NCBI GenBank assembly: GCA_021234155.1
Contig: JAJEKV010000002.1
Span: 31,797,645 to 31,861,644, forward strand
Direction of reading: 5' to 3'
Length of the DNA stretch: 64,000 nucleotides
Origin: Isoetes taiwanensis
Lineage: Eukaryota > Streptophyta > Lycopodiopsida > Isoetales > Isoetaceae
The notes beneath the pieces are model-generated. The model made no database searches and was not told where the DNA came from. It saw nothing but the letters and a program-made list of their open reading frames with translations. Both the position numbers and the translations under genes were made by a program. Of this stretch, positions 62,015 to 64,000 are shown in pieces (position 1 is the stretch's first letter; every line of letters starts with the position of its first letter).

Positions 62015-62559
62015 TCGAACATATGCTATGTGCTCTTGGATTAAAAGATGCACATATTGTCAAATCCGCTGCTCAACGTGGAGAATGATGGATTCTCAAG
62101 GTAATAAAGGGAAATGGTTATTGCCCGCCCTACCCCTTTACCCACAACATTGAACAACCTATACCATGTGCAAGAATTTATGGGTTAGCAAGAAAAGTGA
62201 ATAGGTTATTCTCGCTTCAAATGCTTGGAGTGAGTGGTGGATTCAGAATTTGGATTTTCCTTCATCCGTAACTATTACTGTGCTTAACATATCATCGAAT
62301 ACGGCCAACCATTTAATCGTGGCATCCAATACATTGGTATGTGTATGAGGAGTTTGAAAGATATGAACAAGGTCGAGAGCAGCAAGTACCATTCCAATGG
62401 ATTGCTATTGTCGGGCTCGATCCTTGATCAAGTCAACCCATTCATTCAAAACCTTCAACTATGGGAAGCATGCATGTACCATCGCATACATTACAACTAA
62501 GGCAATTGCGAAAAGTAACTAAATAGCAGCCATTGCGACGCTAGTAATACAGCCAGACA

Positions 62560-64000
62560 TTTGTCCTCGAAAGTAGCTGGTTTTGGGTTCGGAGTGAAGG
62601 AGAACCAACTTTCATGAACATCCTAGATCCTATGTATGAACCGCAATATCCGCTTTTCTTCCCACATGGTACTATTGGATGGGGCTTGAAATGAACATGG
62701 CCTTACACAATTGCAAAGGGTACAGACTAGATTGCTATAATGAGGAGCGCTTTCAATTAGGGTCGTGCGCGGAGAATATCCGGGTCGACATGTATTCTAG
62801 GGTAGAGGACGCTCGATTAAACTACTTCAGAACGCCATCATTCCGGAATAGAAGAGTGCAATATGATGAGGACTATTCTGAACGCGAAAATGATGCTCAT
62901 GAGTGACATTATTTTACCATCGCCCTTCTTGGGGTGTCGAGATGGTGTCTCGTCTGAAGTCACGTATGCATTAGCACCGTCTAGATCAAAAAGGTCGCCC
63001 AACATTATTCATCACTATGACTACGAATACTGATTGGCCAGAAATACAAGCCCGACTAAGACCAGGACAAAATGCATCCGACATTCCTATGATTGTCATT
63101 CGCTGTTTCCATGGAAGATTACAACGCTTAAAGGAGCTGCTTCATAAATTCTTCCAATGCATATCATATGTGATAAAAACCATAGAATTTCAAAAGCGTG
63201 GATTGCCGCGATGCTCATCTCGTTTTTATGACCGAACTCGACATACCAATCGAAAGTGCATAGATGAGATGATCTCGGTGAATTGCCTATGATCCCATTC
63301 TTCGAGGACAAGTTCAAAAATTTATGATGCATGTGCACACAAAAAGGTGTTCTCCAAATGGCAGCCTTTTGTTGCTATAAGTATCCAAAAGATGTCAACC
63401 CAACAACGATCTTGATTCAAGGGTTACGCATAAAGATAGACGGAGAACTATAGACGATGTATGGGTGGTTCCATACAATGCCTTCCTCCTACATGAATTG
63501 GATTGTCGATTATGGTGGATGTTGCATCGATACCCATGTATTCTCCTACCTTTATGGTTACATTTACAAAGGATTCGACATCGCTAGTTTTCAAGTAAGC
63601 CAAGAACGCACCGCTTTCATACCACCGCCCTTAAACAATCAAGATGAAGCGGCTGCTAATCTTTTGTCAAGAAACAATGGTCAAAGAGGAAATACCACAT
63701 GCCAACTATCGTGGCATGCACCATCCAAGAAACCGCCAGTCAATTTAAAAATGAAATACAGGATTACTTGAGGGGGCGTTATCTATCGGCAACAGAGGCG
63801 GCATGGAGAACAATGTCATATGACATAACAAATAAGTCTCCCCGGGCCACAAATGCTTGCCCCTACATATGCCACATTTGAACACGAGGTCACTATTAGA
63901 TCGATATTTTAAGGCCCTCGGATCTCGAAGTTTGATGCCATCACATACATCCAATACCATGAACAATACACGTTGTCTATATACAACCCGACATTAGAAT
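62560..64000 (+). pseudogene. Helitron Rep (HUH) endonuclease region, frame-broken, truncated by window end
   Basis: The Rep domain normally nicks and joins DNA during rolling-circle transposition through a His-x-His metal site and catalytic tyrosines. Here TIEFQKRGLP is followed by CGCGATGCTCATCTC (63211-63225), where one extra G changes the expected PHAHL into another frame. Read in the shifted frame it gives AHLVFMTELD. Further frame changes separate CCYKYPKDVNPTT (about 63373-63411), VVPYNAFLLHELDC and YLRGRYLSATEAAWR. Tyrosines of the active site were not assigned with confidence. The helicase part is beyond position 64000. Confidence 0.85.

Larger units (their letters stand above)
61185..64000 (+). 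mobile_element. Helitron, 5' coding part, continues beyond the window
   Basis: A repeat-containing N-terminal ORF is followed by a Helitron Rep (HUH endonuclease) region. MYEPQYPLFFPHGTIGW (about 62632-62682) matches the DPxxxPLLFPxGxxGW block. TTNTDWPEIQ (63020-63049), TIEFQKRGLP (63181-63210), VVPYNAFLLHELDC (63464-63505), YIYKGFDIAS (63568-63600) and EIQDYLRGRYLSATEAAWR (about 63748-63804) follow in the order of canonical Rep/helicase proteins. Frames are broken. No 5' TC terminus could be fixed, and the helicase is off the window. Confidence 0.88.

Overview
The window looks like nuclear DNA from a land plant with a large, transposon-rich genome. Its genes carry GT-AG introns, and three are plant-type: an ethylene receptor, an Alfin1-like PHD protein and a secretory (class III) peroxidase. 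No organelle, bacterial or viral gene set is present. The ethylene receptor is recognisable but looks rather divergent from the angiosperm sequences I know, so a fern, gymnosperm or other non-flowering lineage is plausible. The sequence alone does not settle that.

Layout. 1-9.3 kb: repeat-rich DNA bounded by a 29-bp perfect inverted repeat (1014-1042 / 9267-9295), with an inner inverted pair of a hairpin-headed repeat (2745-2937 / 5265-5445), an orphan exon-like ORF, a decayed PPR gene and an AT-rich palindromic array. 10.0-13.5 kb: a decayed plus-strand LINE ending in poly(A). 14.15-15.67 kb: a five-exon Alfin1-like gene. 16.54-17.78 kb: a three-exon class III peroxidase gene. Both genes carry single-base indels, mostly in homopolymers. 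18-25 kb: repeats and LINE tails. 25.8-34.4 kb: two copies of a T-rich noncoding repeat, separated by about 1.5 kb. One copy is interrupted by a tandem pair of short terminal-inverted-repeat units, the other by a minus-strand LINE with a visible target-site duplication. 34.4-36.7 kb: another LINE 3' half. 37-45 kb: mostly unassignable DNA, with one tandem repeat and one MITE. 45.6-51.0 kb: a LINE of a different type, with an endonuclease and a reverse transcriptase and a pentanucleotide tail instead of poly(A). 52.2-54.3 kb: an intact five-exon ERS-type ethylene receptor on the minus strand. 56-57.5 kb: a cluster of small tandem duplications. 61.2-64.0 kb: the 5' part of a Helitron with a 19-residue repeat protein followed by a broken Rep (HUH) domain, running off the end of the window.

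The three host genes do not form an operon-like or pathway unit. They are islands in nested mobile DNA. The most informative observations are the nested insertions whose empty sites can be read from a paralogous copy, the 19-residue repeat ORF ahead of the Helitron Rep, the hairpin-headed repeat families, and the contrast between an intact ethylene receptor and two neighbours full of homopolymer indels.
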